Shown: positions 1 through 9,459 of the stretch, piece after piece
Position numbering within the stretch: position 1 is the stretch's first letter
Layout of the letters: each line of letters begins with the position of its first letter
From: Symsagittifera roscoffensis
Taxonomy: Eukaryota; Xenacoelomorpha; Acoela; Convolutidae
DNA: 64,000 nt
Reading direction: 5' to 3'
Assembly (NCBI RefSeq): GCF_963678635.1
Contig: NC_087064.1
Location: forward strand, 75,356,213 to 75,420,212
Position numbers and translations under genes: made by a program
The notes under the pieces: generated by a model
Databases searched by the model: none
Seen by the model: the letters and a program-made list of their open reading frames with translations, nothing else
What the model was told of the DNA's origin: nothing

Positions 1-464
1 CCCGGTGGTCCTTAAAAGTTTTTGAAGTCACTTTTATGATAATTTTATGAATGGTTTTTCTCATAAAAACAACTATCAAGTACAAAGTTAATTTTTTTCT
101 ATTGTTGCAGTAATTGGATAGCAATACCAGTCCAGATTTCAATTGGAAATGTTTTTGAGCCAGATTAATTCGCTTCTTGCGCTACGCCATTCTAAAAAAT
201 GAAAACTTTGCTTAATGTCCTCAAATTGGCCACACCGACAAGCTTTAAACTGTCGTTAGAAAATAGTCGTTAGAAAATAGAGTTTTTAAGAAAATAGCCG
301 CAAGTGAAAAACTAGATAAAGCTAGCTCTTTCAGCTGTATAGTTTGGTTATTAAGTTTCAAAGTAAGTTCAAATCTATTGAGCTTTCAATTTAAATCAAG
401 CAGCTAAATCTACGACAATGATTGTAGTAAACTATCTATAATGATTTATACTAAAAAATTTTAC
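1..464. other. Non-coding sequence before the gap
   Basis: AT-rich sequence with no convincing reading frame. A short tandem repeat of about 14 bp (GTCGTTAGAAAATA, twice near 253-280) is the only structure noticed. Confidence 0.6.
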
Positions 465-664
465 NNNNNNNNNNNNNNNNNNNNNNNNNNNNNNNNNNNN
501 NNNNNNNNNNNNNNNNNNNNNNNNNNNNNNNNNNNNNNNNNNNNNNNNNNNNNNNNNNNNNNNNNNNNNNNNNNNNNNNNNNNNNNNNNNNNNNNNNNNN
601 NNNNNNNNNNNNNNNNNNNNNNNNNNNNNNNNNNNNNNNNNNNNNNNNNNNNNNNNNNNNNNNN
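465..664. other. Assembly gap (200 Ns)
   Basis: 200 consecutive Ns, probably a scaffold gap of fixed nominal size. It truncates the left copy of the inverted repeat that follows, so the outer end of that element is not visible. Any reading frame across it is an artefact. Confidence 0.99.
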
Positions 665-990
665 CTTAATACATCTTAATACATAGGAAACCTACCATCG
701 TACTACATTAGGAATCCTATTCCCTATAGAGTTCCTAATACCCTAAAATGAATTTCTTATACATAGGGAAAACTATACATGGGAAATTCGGGCGCCGAAA
801 AAAAAAATTACCATCTGAAACTTACCATCTGAAACCTCGTATCTTAAAACATTGGGAAATCTATTCTCTATCTTAATACGTTGGGAAATCTATAGCCTAT
901 GTTAACACATAGTGTGACGGCCGAATAGTCTATAGCCTATGTTAATACATGGGGGTCGTCAATCCAACCCCCCCCCCCCCCCCCCGGCTG
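665..990 (+). repeat. Left arm of a long inverted repeat, family A
   Basis: Contains several imperfect repetitions of a phrase like AATACATTGGGAAACCTATT and a doubled TTACCATCTGAAAC. It ends in an 18-base C run (968-985) followed by GGCTGAACTGC. The same sequence occurs in inverted orientation at 2887-3500 and in this orientation at 19755-20178. The arrangement looks like the terminal repeat of an old DNA transposon or foldback element. The outer end is lost in the gap. Confidence 0.7.
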
Positions 991-1239
991 AACTGCTCCA
1001 ACATATACTTATGGACAGTTATCGGAAGTTGGAAAAAATCAACTGTTCTAACAAACAACTGACAGTAAGCCTTTACAACCTAACAAATGCAGAAGCCCCC
1101 TAGATTACGTTACGTTCTGAAAACGCAAAACGTTTGAATGTATCTCGTGCGCCAAAAAATAGCATATACGCTCATAATTTTATTTTAGCAATAAAAAGGA
1201 CGTCATAAATATTCTTTTTGAGCAAACAAATCCGAGGGC

Positions 1240-2880
1240 ATAATTCGATTTGAGAAAGCTGTGATTCTCATCTTTTGCTTAGAGCGTGTGCAAAAAAAGA
1301 TTAAATTCTGAGCAAATACAGCTAGGCATAATTCTGGAGGAATGAGTGTGCGATTCTTCGGTACCAAGACTGAAAAGATTCGTGATCATTGAACGTGCTT
1401 CGTGCGATGATCCACTGAACACCAGTCTGATGACGATATGGGAAACTGCACGAATTGACTGTGTTTCATCAACTGTTTGCTTTAACGGATGAAAAACAGA
1501 ACGAAAACCAAGCAAAGGAACTATCTTCTCATTATTGCGCGAAATATTGGAAAAATCAGCTCGGCGGATAAAACTGAAACGGAAAAGATGGCAGACTGCC
1601 ATTATGAGCTTGAAGTTAGCTTGATGACAAAGTTAGTGTTTGATTAGAGCAAGCGTACGAGTTTGTGACATCCTTAAGCGTAGAATTCTTTTCGGGAATG
1701 TTGTTAACGGAGCAAAAATTGAAGTTGGTGAGAACTTTCTGAAATTGCAATGTGTTTGAAGTAAAGTGGAGGATATGATAGGCCTGCTGCTTGAAAAAAT
1801 ATGTTGGAATCCAGATCGAAATCATACTGCAACAACATACACACCACAAACATGGCGGCAATAGAAGCGAGGACACAACAAGGGTTGATCGATCGTTTCT
1901 CTCAGTGCTTACGGTGAGCGCGTGGACGGAATGTTGTAAAGTTCGTATGACGGAAAGATCTAAGAACCAACTAGAGGAGATAATGGGAGAATTTTTTAAG
2001 AACTTGAGTGAACAAAACATAAATGATTCCCAGATACAGAACGCGGGTGAAATTGCCGACCGATGTCTCCGTGTTTTGGGTTGACCCCATCGGGTTATAA
2101 TAGAATTGAAACCATTGCTAGATGCTTCAGAAAACAGAACCTGAAGGACCAAAACGTTGACACAGTGAAAGTACCCTTGTTACTGCTTGGCAAAGACTTT
2201 GAGGGACCCGAAATGAGGAAATTTAGTCAGTGTTGCTGTGGATTAGGGATTTCCAGTGGCCTTCCCGACCAGTTCTCGGCCATATTCAAGTTGGTGGTTA
2301 GTACCATGTAAGCAGTGAGGCGGCTCGAAGCCCACACTTGCCCGAGCAACCCGGAAAAGCCGATACCGCTTCAAAAGCAATTGAGTAGCCTAGTTTTCGA
2401 TAGCAACCTGGATTTTTTCAAACATTTCTGTAGAACACTGGGGATTCCGAAAGCGATCGAAAGGATATAGGCGAGTAGAGAATGATGCATTGTTTTGCGG
2501 TTATAATGACCTGGATAATTGAAATTCCTGAAGTTCCGAAGATCCAATCAGTTTTAGGTAGATATGGGACTGAGCAGAACCGTGAGCAGACAGTAGGCGG
2601 GACCCTCTACCCTGTTGCAAGGAAAACATTTTTGAGTAAAACAATTACAACACAGTCCAGCATTTTATTGATATGCTGAAAGAAAAACACGAGTAGAGCG
2701 GAGAAATGGAGAAGAGCGGGGATGGAGTAGAAAAAGAAGCCATAAAATTATGGTGTAGGAGATTAATAGAAGTCATTAACGAAAGAAAAATAAGGCAGAG
2801 CTTGAAGGAGATGAAAACTTTTTTGTCTTTGTTTGCTAGAAACTGTTGAAACAAGCTAAAAAATCCCTGACAGTAGTATA
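1240..2880 (+). pseudogene. Decayed plus-strand coding sequence between the inverted-repeat arms
   Basis: Long protein-like stretches read on the plus strand in shifting frames. Examples are a charged helical segment containing NQLEEIMGEFFKNLSEQ (about 1960-2080), a frame reading GLTPSGYNRIETIARCF (about 2078-2130), and a frame near 2650-2850 containing EKEAIKLWCRRLIEVINERK. Composition is that of real protein, but several frameshifts and stops break it. It lies between the two arms of a long inverted repeat, so it may be the cargo or transposase of a dead element, or a processed or duplicated host gene. I do not recognise the family. Confidence 0.4.
1698..1955 (+). repeat. 258-bp direct repeat, copy 1, with a first-exon-like sequence
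   Basis: Closely similar to 3580-3838 in the same orientation. Inside it, ACAAACATGGCGGCAATAG opens a frame reading MAAIEARTQQGLIDRFSQCL that runs to CG|GTGAGC, a good splice-donor match, just before the frame hits a stop. Both copies keep the start codon, frame and donor. This looks like the duplicated first exon of a spliced gene whose downstream exons are not recognisable. Confidence 0.55.
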
Positions 2881-2886
2881 TGACGG

Positions 2887-3500
2887 GGCAGTTCAGCCAA
2901 GGGTGGGGGGGGGGTGGTGGGTTGGGGTTGCTATATAATACATAGAGCATCCGGTCAGCACCCTATGTATTATCATAGGCTATAGGTTTACCGATGTATT
3001 AAGAAGGGAATAGGTTTCCCAATGTATTAAGGTAGCAGGTTTCAGATGGTAAGTTTTAGATGGTAAGTTTTTTTTGGCGCCCGAATTTCCCATGTATAGT
3101 GTATAGATTTCCTTATGTATTAATTCTTTGTAGATACTTAAGAACTCGTTAAGGTAGGTAATAGATTTCCTATTTACCAAGATAGGGAATAGGTTTCCTA
3201 ATTAAGATGGTAAGGTTTCAGATGGTAAGTTTCAGAAAAAAAACTCGGCGCCCAATCTTACCATGTTTTAAGATAGTGTATAGATTTCACTATGTATAAA
3301 GATTTAGTGTAGTGAATTAATAACTCATTAAGATAGGGAATAGGTTTCCCCAATGTATTAAAATAGAAAATGAAAGTTTTCAGTGTGATGTTAAGAAAAT
3401 GGTAAGAAGAACGGTTTTTTTTGTATTCTGTGTGCAAATGTCTAGTTTTTTCGCAAAAATCTCAGCACGCGTTAGGTAATTGGTGAGTATCATTTGTATA
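2887..3500 (-). repeat. Right arm of the long inverted repeat, family A
   Basis: Reverse complement of the family A sequence at 665-990 and 19755-20178. Its inner end reads GGCAGTTCAGCC followed by a G-rich run (2905-2914), mirroring the C run and GGCTGAACTGC of the left arm. The outer part (about 3380-3490) matches the part of the third copy at 19755-19890, with a short phrase around ACGCGTTAGGTAATTGGTGA. Internal repetition of the ATTGGGAAACC phrase is clear. Confidence 0.7.
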
Positions 3501-3579
3501 TTGTGTAAGGAAAGTTTTATGCTTTTTTTGGTTTAATGTATGTCAATGGTAATATTGCTACTTCGTATTAGCTGAATCG

Positions 3580-3838
3580 ATGTTGCTAACGGAGCAAAAA
3601 CTGAAGTTTGGTGAGAACTTTCTGAAATTGCAATGTGTTTGAAGTAAAGTGGAGGACATGATAGGCCTGCTGCTTGAAAAATATGATAGAATCCAGATCG
3701 AAAACATACTGCAACAACATATACACCACAAACATGGCGGCAATAGAAGCGAGGACACAACAAGGGTTGATCGATCCTTTCTCTCAGTGCCTACGGTGAG
3801 CGCGTGGACGGAATGCTGTAAAATTCGTATGCGGAAAG
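3580..3838 (+). repeat. 258-bp direct repeat, copy 2, with a first-exon-like sequence
   Basis: Second copy of the segment at 1698-1955. The ATGGCGGC start, the ~21-codon frame and the CG|GTGAGC donor are conserved, with scattered substitutions (for example an R-to-P change in the frame). At 3836-3840 the similarity stops abruptly and joins an inverted fragment of the 3-kb tandem unit, so a rearrangement breakpoint lies here. Confidence 0.55.
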
Positions 3839-5140
3839 TCTCAGTGAGAAAAAATCGGTGCTAGTTAAAGCATTCAAAAGTAGGTGTAAAAATTGAGAAT
3901 ATATAGTTATTTTTTTTGTAGAGTTTTCAGAGCAAGTTAATTAAGAGCAGCTTGATTGTTGTTAATCTGAAAATCTTTGGAAGTAGAAATAAGCAAGTAG
4001 GTCTAGTTCCTAACTTCTGCAACATATAAATACTTCAAACAGAGCGCTTCTTAGAGAAACCGATTTGGAAAAGGAAATCAAGTAGCATACTATAGCAATA
4101 TATAAACAATTTGGCTAAATTTATTATGCAAAAAAACTATAGTTCTAAGTAACTTTCTAATTGAAAAAAAAACTGAAGCTAACCAGACCCAAATCTTTTC
4201 TAATTGAATTTTTTCAAGTTAAAGTTCATACAATTAAGAGATATTACAGCTGGTTCTGCTAAAGTATCAATTTGTTTAGAAGTTTTCAGCAAGCTCCCTA
4301 TTTTTTTCTATAAAATTCTTTTTAAATGAAACTTTTTTGTTTTTTTTTCTATCCAAAATATTGAAATGTAGATCTTTAAAGTTTCAATTGATGTTTCTGG
4401 TATCCTCTTCCAAAAGATGTCGGAGAATTTCAACAAATTCTCAATCACTCATTAGTGTCTGTGATTCACTTTAATACAAATTTATTACAACAAAAGCTCG
4501 CAACCAATGGAGTTTTTACTGTAGATTAAACATTTTCGGATCGATTTCCATTAAGAACTTCACGACAATAAGAACTCGACTGTTGCTGATTTTATTATTA
4601 ACCAGACCTTTTGAATTAAACAAGAAATGACAGATCAAGTAAAGTGATGAAAAAACTGTATAACTTTTCTATAGTTTTTTTTTCTTCAAATTTTTTGTAT
4701 AGACTTTTCAGATTCAGTAAAAATTATTTTTCAAAGTATTTTCTCCTATATTTTTAATGAAAATATATTATTTTTACCTTCTCTTGGAGTGTCCTTGGAA
4801 GCTGCTGAGCACATAACTTATTATTATGTTGACAAGAATGATGCTTCTTCTTGATATGATTAGTAAGTTCCTCGTTGCTTTAAGTATGAAAGTTACAATT
4901 GGAACACTTTAAAACGTCACAGTGCTTTCGATGTCTTGACCGTCCTTTAAGTGTGTATTCTCTTCCGTATTCAAGACATGCAACTCTTTCGTTTCAGTTC
5001 AGTGACGGCATCTCAATAAGTAGAGAAAGAAAAGGGAGTTTTCAAAAGTTTTGCTATCAACCAATCAGAATCGAGCATAAATTATTAGGAAATTTTTATC
5101 TTTTCTGATATCAACCAATCAGAATCCAGCATTTTTTAAA
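3836..5140 (-). repeat. Inverted, diverged fragment of the 3-kb tandem unit
   Basis: Reverse complement of the unit found at 10503-19030. The 3836-3900 end matches the unit around 12845-12905, and 5050-5130 matches it around 10790-10870, including the paired ATCAACCAATCAGAAT (inverted CCAAT) motifs. A block of about 150-400 bp in the unit's middle (around 10870-11040) is missing. A frame at 4899-5108 mirrors the frame seen on the opposite strand of the units (MEHFKTSQCFRCLD start), which reflects repeat homology and is not by itself evidence of a gene. Confidence 0.7.
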
Positions 5141-5195
5141 AGTGAACTGTTTATCAACTTTTAGTCTTTATTTGAAAAATGTCGGTCAAAAATAA

Positions 5196-5582
5196 CTGAA
5201 CTTCCTCGAGTTACTTTACAAGAAAAAAGAAAAAATTCCAATTGACTCTCTTATTGATGAAATAGATATTGACTCTTACTTTTTTCTTAATTTTTTGGAC
5301 GTTTTTATTGTACAAAATAGAGTAATCCGACTAAGTAAAAGTCTCTTTAGAAAAACTTATTCTATCAAAGAGTTCACTTTTGATCCATATTTTGCGTATC
5401 AAAGCTATAAACTTACGGCTGAATTGCACATCACACGAAAAGAAAATTTGTTTATTCTCGAAAATTTGAAATTGATCAGAAAGTCGTACAATAATATATC
5501 AAAGACTCTTTTTATTCGTTACCCGATACCCAAATTTGTAAAAAAAATCCCCAGAAATTTCTTTATTACTTTATTTCTTTAA
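5196..5582 (+). pseudogene. Open frame without a start codon, possible PC4-like family remnant
   Basis: An uninterrupted frame of about 128 codons runs from just after a TAA at 5193 to the stop at 5582, with no in-frame ATG. An ATG at 5179 opens another frame for only six codons, so a frameshift near the start is likely. The product is basic and rich in alternating hydrophobic strands (for example ENLFILENLKLI then NISKTLFIRYPIP). It resembles the neighbouring small ORFs in style and spacing, and I group it tentatively with them. No function can be stated. Confidence 0.35.
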
Positions 5583-5764
5583 GGATATTCAAAGTTCAAA
5601 ATCCTGCTTGATCCGTTTTGGAATCAGATTTCCAGAGGTTTGCTTTGAAAAATTCATCAACTTTGAGTTTTCCTCCCAAATTTACATCAAAACCAAAGAC
5701 CTTGACTAATCAATCAAAAATTAACAATTTCTCACTGATTACATACAAAAAATCAATTAACTTA

Positions 5765-5860
5765 ATGAAAAAAATTTTGGAAATGCTACTTGTTCTAATT
5801 TTCTTTCTTTGGTTATTTATATCGGCAATACTTCTTGTTTTTACAGCAAAAAACTTTTGA
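5765..5860 (+). CDS. Possible 31-residue single-pass membrane peptide
   Basis: ATG at 5765 opens a 31-codon frame that is almost wholly a hydrophobic segment (LVLIFFLWLFISAILLVF) preceded by lysines. The same frame extends upstream to about 5618 without another ATG. It could be a genuine small membrane protein, the last exon of something larger, or chance in AT-rich DNA. No homologue recognised. Confidence 0.2.
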   Translation: MKKILEMLLVLIFFLWLFISAILLVFTAKNF

Positions 5861-5935
5861 TCATTTATTTTTGCGATTGCTTTTGTGTGTATTTTTACTT
5901 ATTTGGAAGATTTAAGTCCTTAAAAGGGTCTTCTG

Positions 5936-6110
5936 ATTGGATACGACAACAAGAACAACAATGAACATTTTTGTGATTGGAAACGACAATACCTAAAACG
6001 GAGCTTCGTTTCCGATTGGACACGTCTCTTATCAAAGAATCCCATAAAAGGAAGCTGAAATCTGATTGGACAAGACTACAATCAAAATAAGGAATATCAA
6101 TTCTGATTGA
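5936..6110. promoter_or_regulatory. Array of inverted CCAAT boxes upstream of the 6308 ORF
   Basis: ATTGG (inverted CCAAT) occurs at 5936-5940, 5976-5980, 6015-6019 and 6065-6069, each within a T/C-x-GATTGG context and several followed by A/C-AC-GAC. A degenerate fifth box (GATTGA) lies at 6105-6110. Spacing is 40, 39, 50 and about 40 bp, close to four helical turns. CCAAT arrays of this kind are known targets of the trimeric factor NF-Y. Similar GATTGGTTGA boxes recur in each 3-kb unit at 10.5-19 kb. Role as a promoter is inferred. Confidence 0.5.
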
Positions 6111-6307
6111 TTAAACCCACACATTTGAGTTGAAGGTACCCCTCACTTCTAAGTGAAAGTCATTTTATTTTCAACTAAACTACCGTCAAATACCTCCTTC
6201 TTCTCTCAGCTCTGAATACCTTAATTTCAACTTACCTTCCGTCTGTTCCCCCCTCAGAGCTCTAAAACTTTCTTGTTTTTACTCTTTTGCTCAACTTATT
6301 GCTCAAA

Positions 6308-6745
6308 ATGATCTTCTCAGTGCAAAACAGCAACCTTAAGTACTCTGTAGAATTTTCGCCTGATATAGTACAAATTCAATTGCGAGAAACAGTCTCTGGA
6401 GTTTTTCTGGCACGAATGGACATCCCCATCCAAGTCTGGCATATGGTGAAAGTGATGCGAAGGGACTTCAGCGAACATCATTTGATGCAAGTACCCATGA
6501 AAGAGAACCAACTTGGAGAAATGCAAATGACGGAGAAAGTGGCTGAGCACGTGGGAATGATATACCCCGACACTCGTGAATCTCGATATGTGGCTCAACC
6601 AGTCGAAGATTTCTTCTTTCATTGGGAGGAAGCAGGATCAGCCAAAAATCCCATCACAATAGATGAAGATGAGGGCTTCTTGGAAACAATGACATCCAGC
6701 TCTATAACAACCACTACAACCTCGTCCTCCTCTGCGTTCTGTTGA
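6308..6745 (+). CDS. Hypothetical intronless protein, possible divergent PC4-like fold, acidic SIM-like tail
   Basis: The frame could start further upstream only with non-ATG codons; the ATG at 6308 has an A-rich context (CAAAATGA) and gives 145 residues. The N-terminal ~45 residues alternate as beta strands (KYSVEF, IVQIQLRET, GVFLARMD) and run into VWHMVKVM, the strand-strand-strand-helix order of PC4/p15 proteins, but conserved PC4 residues are few. A later FFFHW motif (about residue 104) recurs in the pseudogene at 9908-10560. Near the C-terminus ITIDEDE fits a SUMO-interacting motif, followed by a Ser/Thr-rich tail (SSSITTTTTSSSS). The CCAAT array lies about 200 bp upstream. No clear homologue. 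Coding status is supported by composition and clean ends. Confidence 0.55.
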   Translation: MIFSVQNSNLKYSVEFSPDIVQIQLRETVSGVFLARMDIPIQVWHMVKVMRRDFSEHHLMQVPMKENQLGEMQMTEKVAEHVGMIYPDTRESRYVAQPVEDFFFHWEEAGSAKNPITIDEDEGFLETMTSSSITTTTTSSSSAFC

Positions 6746-7019
6746 GAAACTCCAGAACTCTCGACAGCTCTTTGATTGAATGTTTTTTGTAAATAATTGT
6801 TGTTTGGAATTAACTTCGTTCTTTGTTATCGATTAATTTCTTCAATTTCATTTTAATTACGAGAATAGATGAGAAGTTCAGGGTAAATCATTGAAAAACT
6901 ACTAGAACTTATTTTAGTGCACCGAACTCGCACACATGTTAAGAAACTTGATTAATTTTTCCACACATATTATAGAAAAAAAATAATAGAAAAACTGTAC
7001 ACAAGTGAAAAACACCTGA

Positions 7020-7185
7020 TGGTTTCTACAATTTGACAAAAAAAAACACTTTTCCCGTTTGTAGAAAAAATTGAAAGACTTTTAGCATTTTGTACGAAAC
7101 AACTGAAACGCTTTTTGCACTTTGTCAAAAAAATTGAACACTTTTCGCATCTTGTCAAAAAAATTGAAACGCTATTCGCAGTTGT
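7020..7185 (+). repeat. Degenerate ~33-bp tandem repeat
   Basis: About five imperfect repetitions of a unit resembling GCATTTTGTCAAAAAAATTG followed by AAACGCTTTTC. The last two units (about 7105-7180) are the best preserved. It lies between two of the small ORFs, upstream of 7429. No function evident. Confidence 0.6.
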
Positions 7186-7428
7186 AATTAAAAAGAATAA
7201 TTTTCAAGGAAATTCTTTCTTTTGAAAAAACCTTCAAAAATTAGTTTCAGGACAACAAAAAAATTCAAATTCTACAAAACCTTTTGAAAACATTTAAAGT
7301 CAACCAAGTATTGCAAAATCTTTGAATAAATTCAGTTTTTTTTTGAAAAATTCAGCAAAATCTACAGCTGAAAAAATTTTATTTCATTTAATTTGAAAAT
7401 CTCCTACAGTTCAGCTTATTCTATCAGC

Positions 7429-8052
7429 ATGAGAAGAATTTGTAAAAGAAACGGAAATCGATCTCAAACTTTGAAGCCAATCATAAAAGAACGGGCGAGT
7501 TACTGCATCCAGTTTGAAATTGGTACAGAAACTGTCAAGATTCTTAAATTTAATAAATTTTGCCAGGCTAGTGCGCAAATTATCATAGATCTTTCAGAAT
7601 GGAGAGAACTCGAGAGTAAAAGTATTAGAGAATTTAGAAAAGAGTTGGCAATGTCTAATTCAACTTCGAGAAAAAAGTATGGGTTTTCATATGACTCAAA
7701 ATTAAAAAATTTTGATGAATTTGTGGATCTGGGATACGGAAATAGTTTTTATTTGCTTACAAGTGAACATTTAACACAAAGGATTATTTTTGAAAAATGG
7801 TTGGAATTTGACATCTTCTACAGAAATTTGAAGAAATGTTTTAGTCCCTTAAGAATTCACCTTCATGATTGGCAAAAATTGAAACAATTCGTGATACAAG
7901 GTACAAGAAAGAAAAAAAGAAAGTTCAACAGGATAACTCAATTGTTTAGAAGAAAACATGGTGTGGAACAGGAAGATGAAAGTGACAACAAACTCGAAAA
8001 TCAACTCAATTTTTGTCTTTTTAAAAATTTTTTCAAGTTTCCCATTTGTTGA
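7429..8052 (+). CDS. Hypothetical basic protein, two possible PC4-like modules
   Basis: ATG at 7429 gives 207 residues. The frame is open further upstream without a better start. Residues about 24-60 read YCIQFEIGTETVKILKF, then IIIDLSEWREL. This beta-strand run ending in I-x-L-x-x-W-x-x-L matches the layout of PC4/p15 (Sub1) domains. A second, weaker module around residues 115-165 ends in IHLHDWQKLKQF. A basic stretch (RKKKRKFNR) follows and could serve in nuclear import or nucleic-acid binding. A canonical AATAAA lies 157 bp beyond the stop. If the resemblance is real, it would bind single-stranded or melted DNA and act in transcription. That is inference from pattern, not a database match. 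Confidence 0.55.
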   Translation: MRRICKRNGNRSQTLKPIIKERASYCIQFEIGTETVKILKFNKFCQASAQIIIDLSEWRELESKSIREFRKELAMSNSTSRKKYGFSYDSKLKNFDEFVDLGYGNSFYLLTSEHLTQRIIFEKWLEFDIFYRNLKKCFSPLRIHLHDWQKLKQFVIQGTRKKKRKFNRITQLFRRKHGVEQEDESDNKLENQLNFCLFKNFFKFPIC

Positions 8053-8208
8053 TAAAATGGTTTTCTTTTTCATCTGAATCAAATGTTTTTGAACCAAAGC
8101 TTAGTTTTTAAAGTTTTATCAGGGCAAACTATTAAGAAAACATTGTAAGACAGTAAATTATTTTCTCACAAAGCTTACATAATCACTATTCACAGAACCA
8201 TGACAATC

Positions 8209-8214
8209 AATAAA
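8209..8214 (+). terminator. Candidate polyadenylation signal for the 7429 ORF
   Basis: AATAAA at 8209-8214, about 157 bp after the stop at 8052 and in the right orientation. In AT-rich DNA the hexamer also occurs by chance. Confidence 0.4.
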
Positions 8215-9024
8215 ACAATCAATAGTATTCAACAGATCAGTCTAATATTTTGAAGTTTGAACTTTTCGAATTCTGTCCAGAAACGCTGAACAATGAGTTT
8301 GTGTGGAAACAGGTTTCTGATTAGAACTTAGATAATGTTTCTTGTATTTTTACCAAATTAGTCGTTTCTTTGCAATACTAGGCATCTTTTCGGCTCTTTT
8401 GCATCGTAACTTATGTTGAACTGCTCGATTGAATACTTCTCCGCTTGATGTAACAGTACTTGAATGGAATCTGTGTTTGAACAAACTGTAAATTTATTTA
8501 TCTAATCTCTGCAAAACTTGGTAAAAAGAAGTTCCAATAAAAACCAAATAGAAATTCCATAAAGAATTGTGGTAGACACACAATAATTTTGGGTTACTAT
8601 GTATTTTTCGTAAAACTTGTTGGAAACAGAAATACATAGCGATTTTTTACTATAATCTAAATAAAAGATGGGAAGAGCTTGACACATAGCAGCTGCCATT
8701 GGGAAGAAAGATTTTTTCGGAAAATTGTAGAATAATTTAGGAGAAGTAGTGCTTACACACTTTCCATATAGTTAAAACTCATAAAAAACCTTCCATATTT
8801 GATACTACTTCCTTATATAGAAATCGCGTTGACTCATATTGGTCACTTCCATTTTCAATTAACCTCAAAATCATTTTTCATCTTTCTCCTCATCTGATCA
8901 GTTTACTCTTCAAAATTGTACTCACAAAAAGACAGTCCCAATAATATTGAAATCTCAAAAAGTCAAACAAGAATTGGGAGATTTGTTTTGTTCCCAAAAT
9001 CCTTCAAGGAAAATTTATTTTTAA
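8215..9024. other. Intergenic sequence between small ORFs
   Basis: No convincing gene. A 65-codon minus-strand frame with an ATG (8699 down to 8502) encodes a hydrophobic peptide and cannot be excluded, but it has no supporting signal. TTATATAG near 8813-8820 is a possible TATA element for the ORF starting near 9025. Confidence 0.4.
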
Positions 9025-9459
9025 CCGTGCTTTCAACTATTAAAAAGTAACGATTTGGGACAATTTGAAAAGTCCCAACAAGTTTTTCTTATTGAAGAAG
9101 AAGGAGAATCAATATCGGCAATCTGGAATACCGTTATTCACATTGCTGAAAACCTTGGACTCGTACCTATAAATAAAGCCAAATCTGGCCAAGAATCAAC
9201 ATTGGATCAGGAGCTCGACATCTGTAATAGAGTATATGAAATAGCAACATACAGCATGAAGAGAGTGATTGTCACAATCAAGAAGTACAGTGTGACCAAA
9301 CCACCCTATATTCAGATTCGACTCTTCACTGCAAAAGAGAATGAAGCAATGAAACAAGTTACCTATGTCAACTATGCTTTGAACGAAAACAAACAACTGT
9401 CCAAAAATTTGGGAGACTTCATGTTTGTTGATAATTGTAGCCTCGCTAAGGCTTTGTGA
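9025..9459 (+). CDS. Hypothetical protein with a possible PC4-like C-terminal domain; start unclear
   Basis: The frame is open from 9025 (after a TAA at 9022) to a stop at 9459. The first in-frame ATG is only at 9256, so either an upstream exon supplies the start, initiation is non-ATG, or the 5' end is decayed. The N-terminal part is acidic and helical (IEEEGESISAIWNTVIHIAE). The C-terminal ~75 residues read RVIVTIKKYS, YIQIRLF, then VTYVNYALNENKQL. This is the strand-strand-strand-helix order of PC4 proteins, where Y/V-x-I-R-x-F/Y is a typical middle strand. It is the neighbour that most resembles a PC4 core. Single-stranded-DNA binding is inferred only. Confidence 0.5.
   Translation, partial: PCFQLLKSNDLGQFEKSQQVFLIEEEGESISAIWNTVIHIAENLGLVPINKAKSGQESTLDQELDICNRVYEIATYSMKRVIVTIKKYSVTKPPYIQIRLFTAKENEAMKQVTYVNYALNENKQLSKNLGDFMFVDNCSLAKAL

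Noticed and set aside
441-686. Reading frame across the N run.
   Set aside because: Artefact of the assembly gap.
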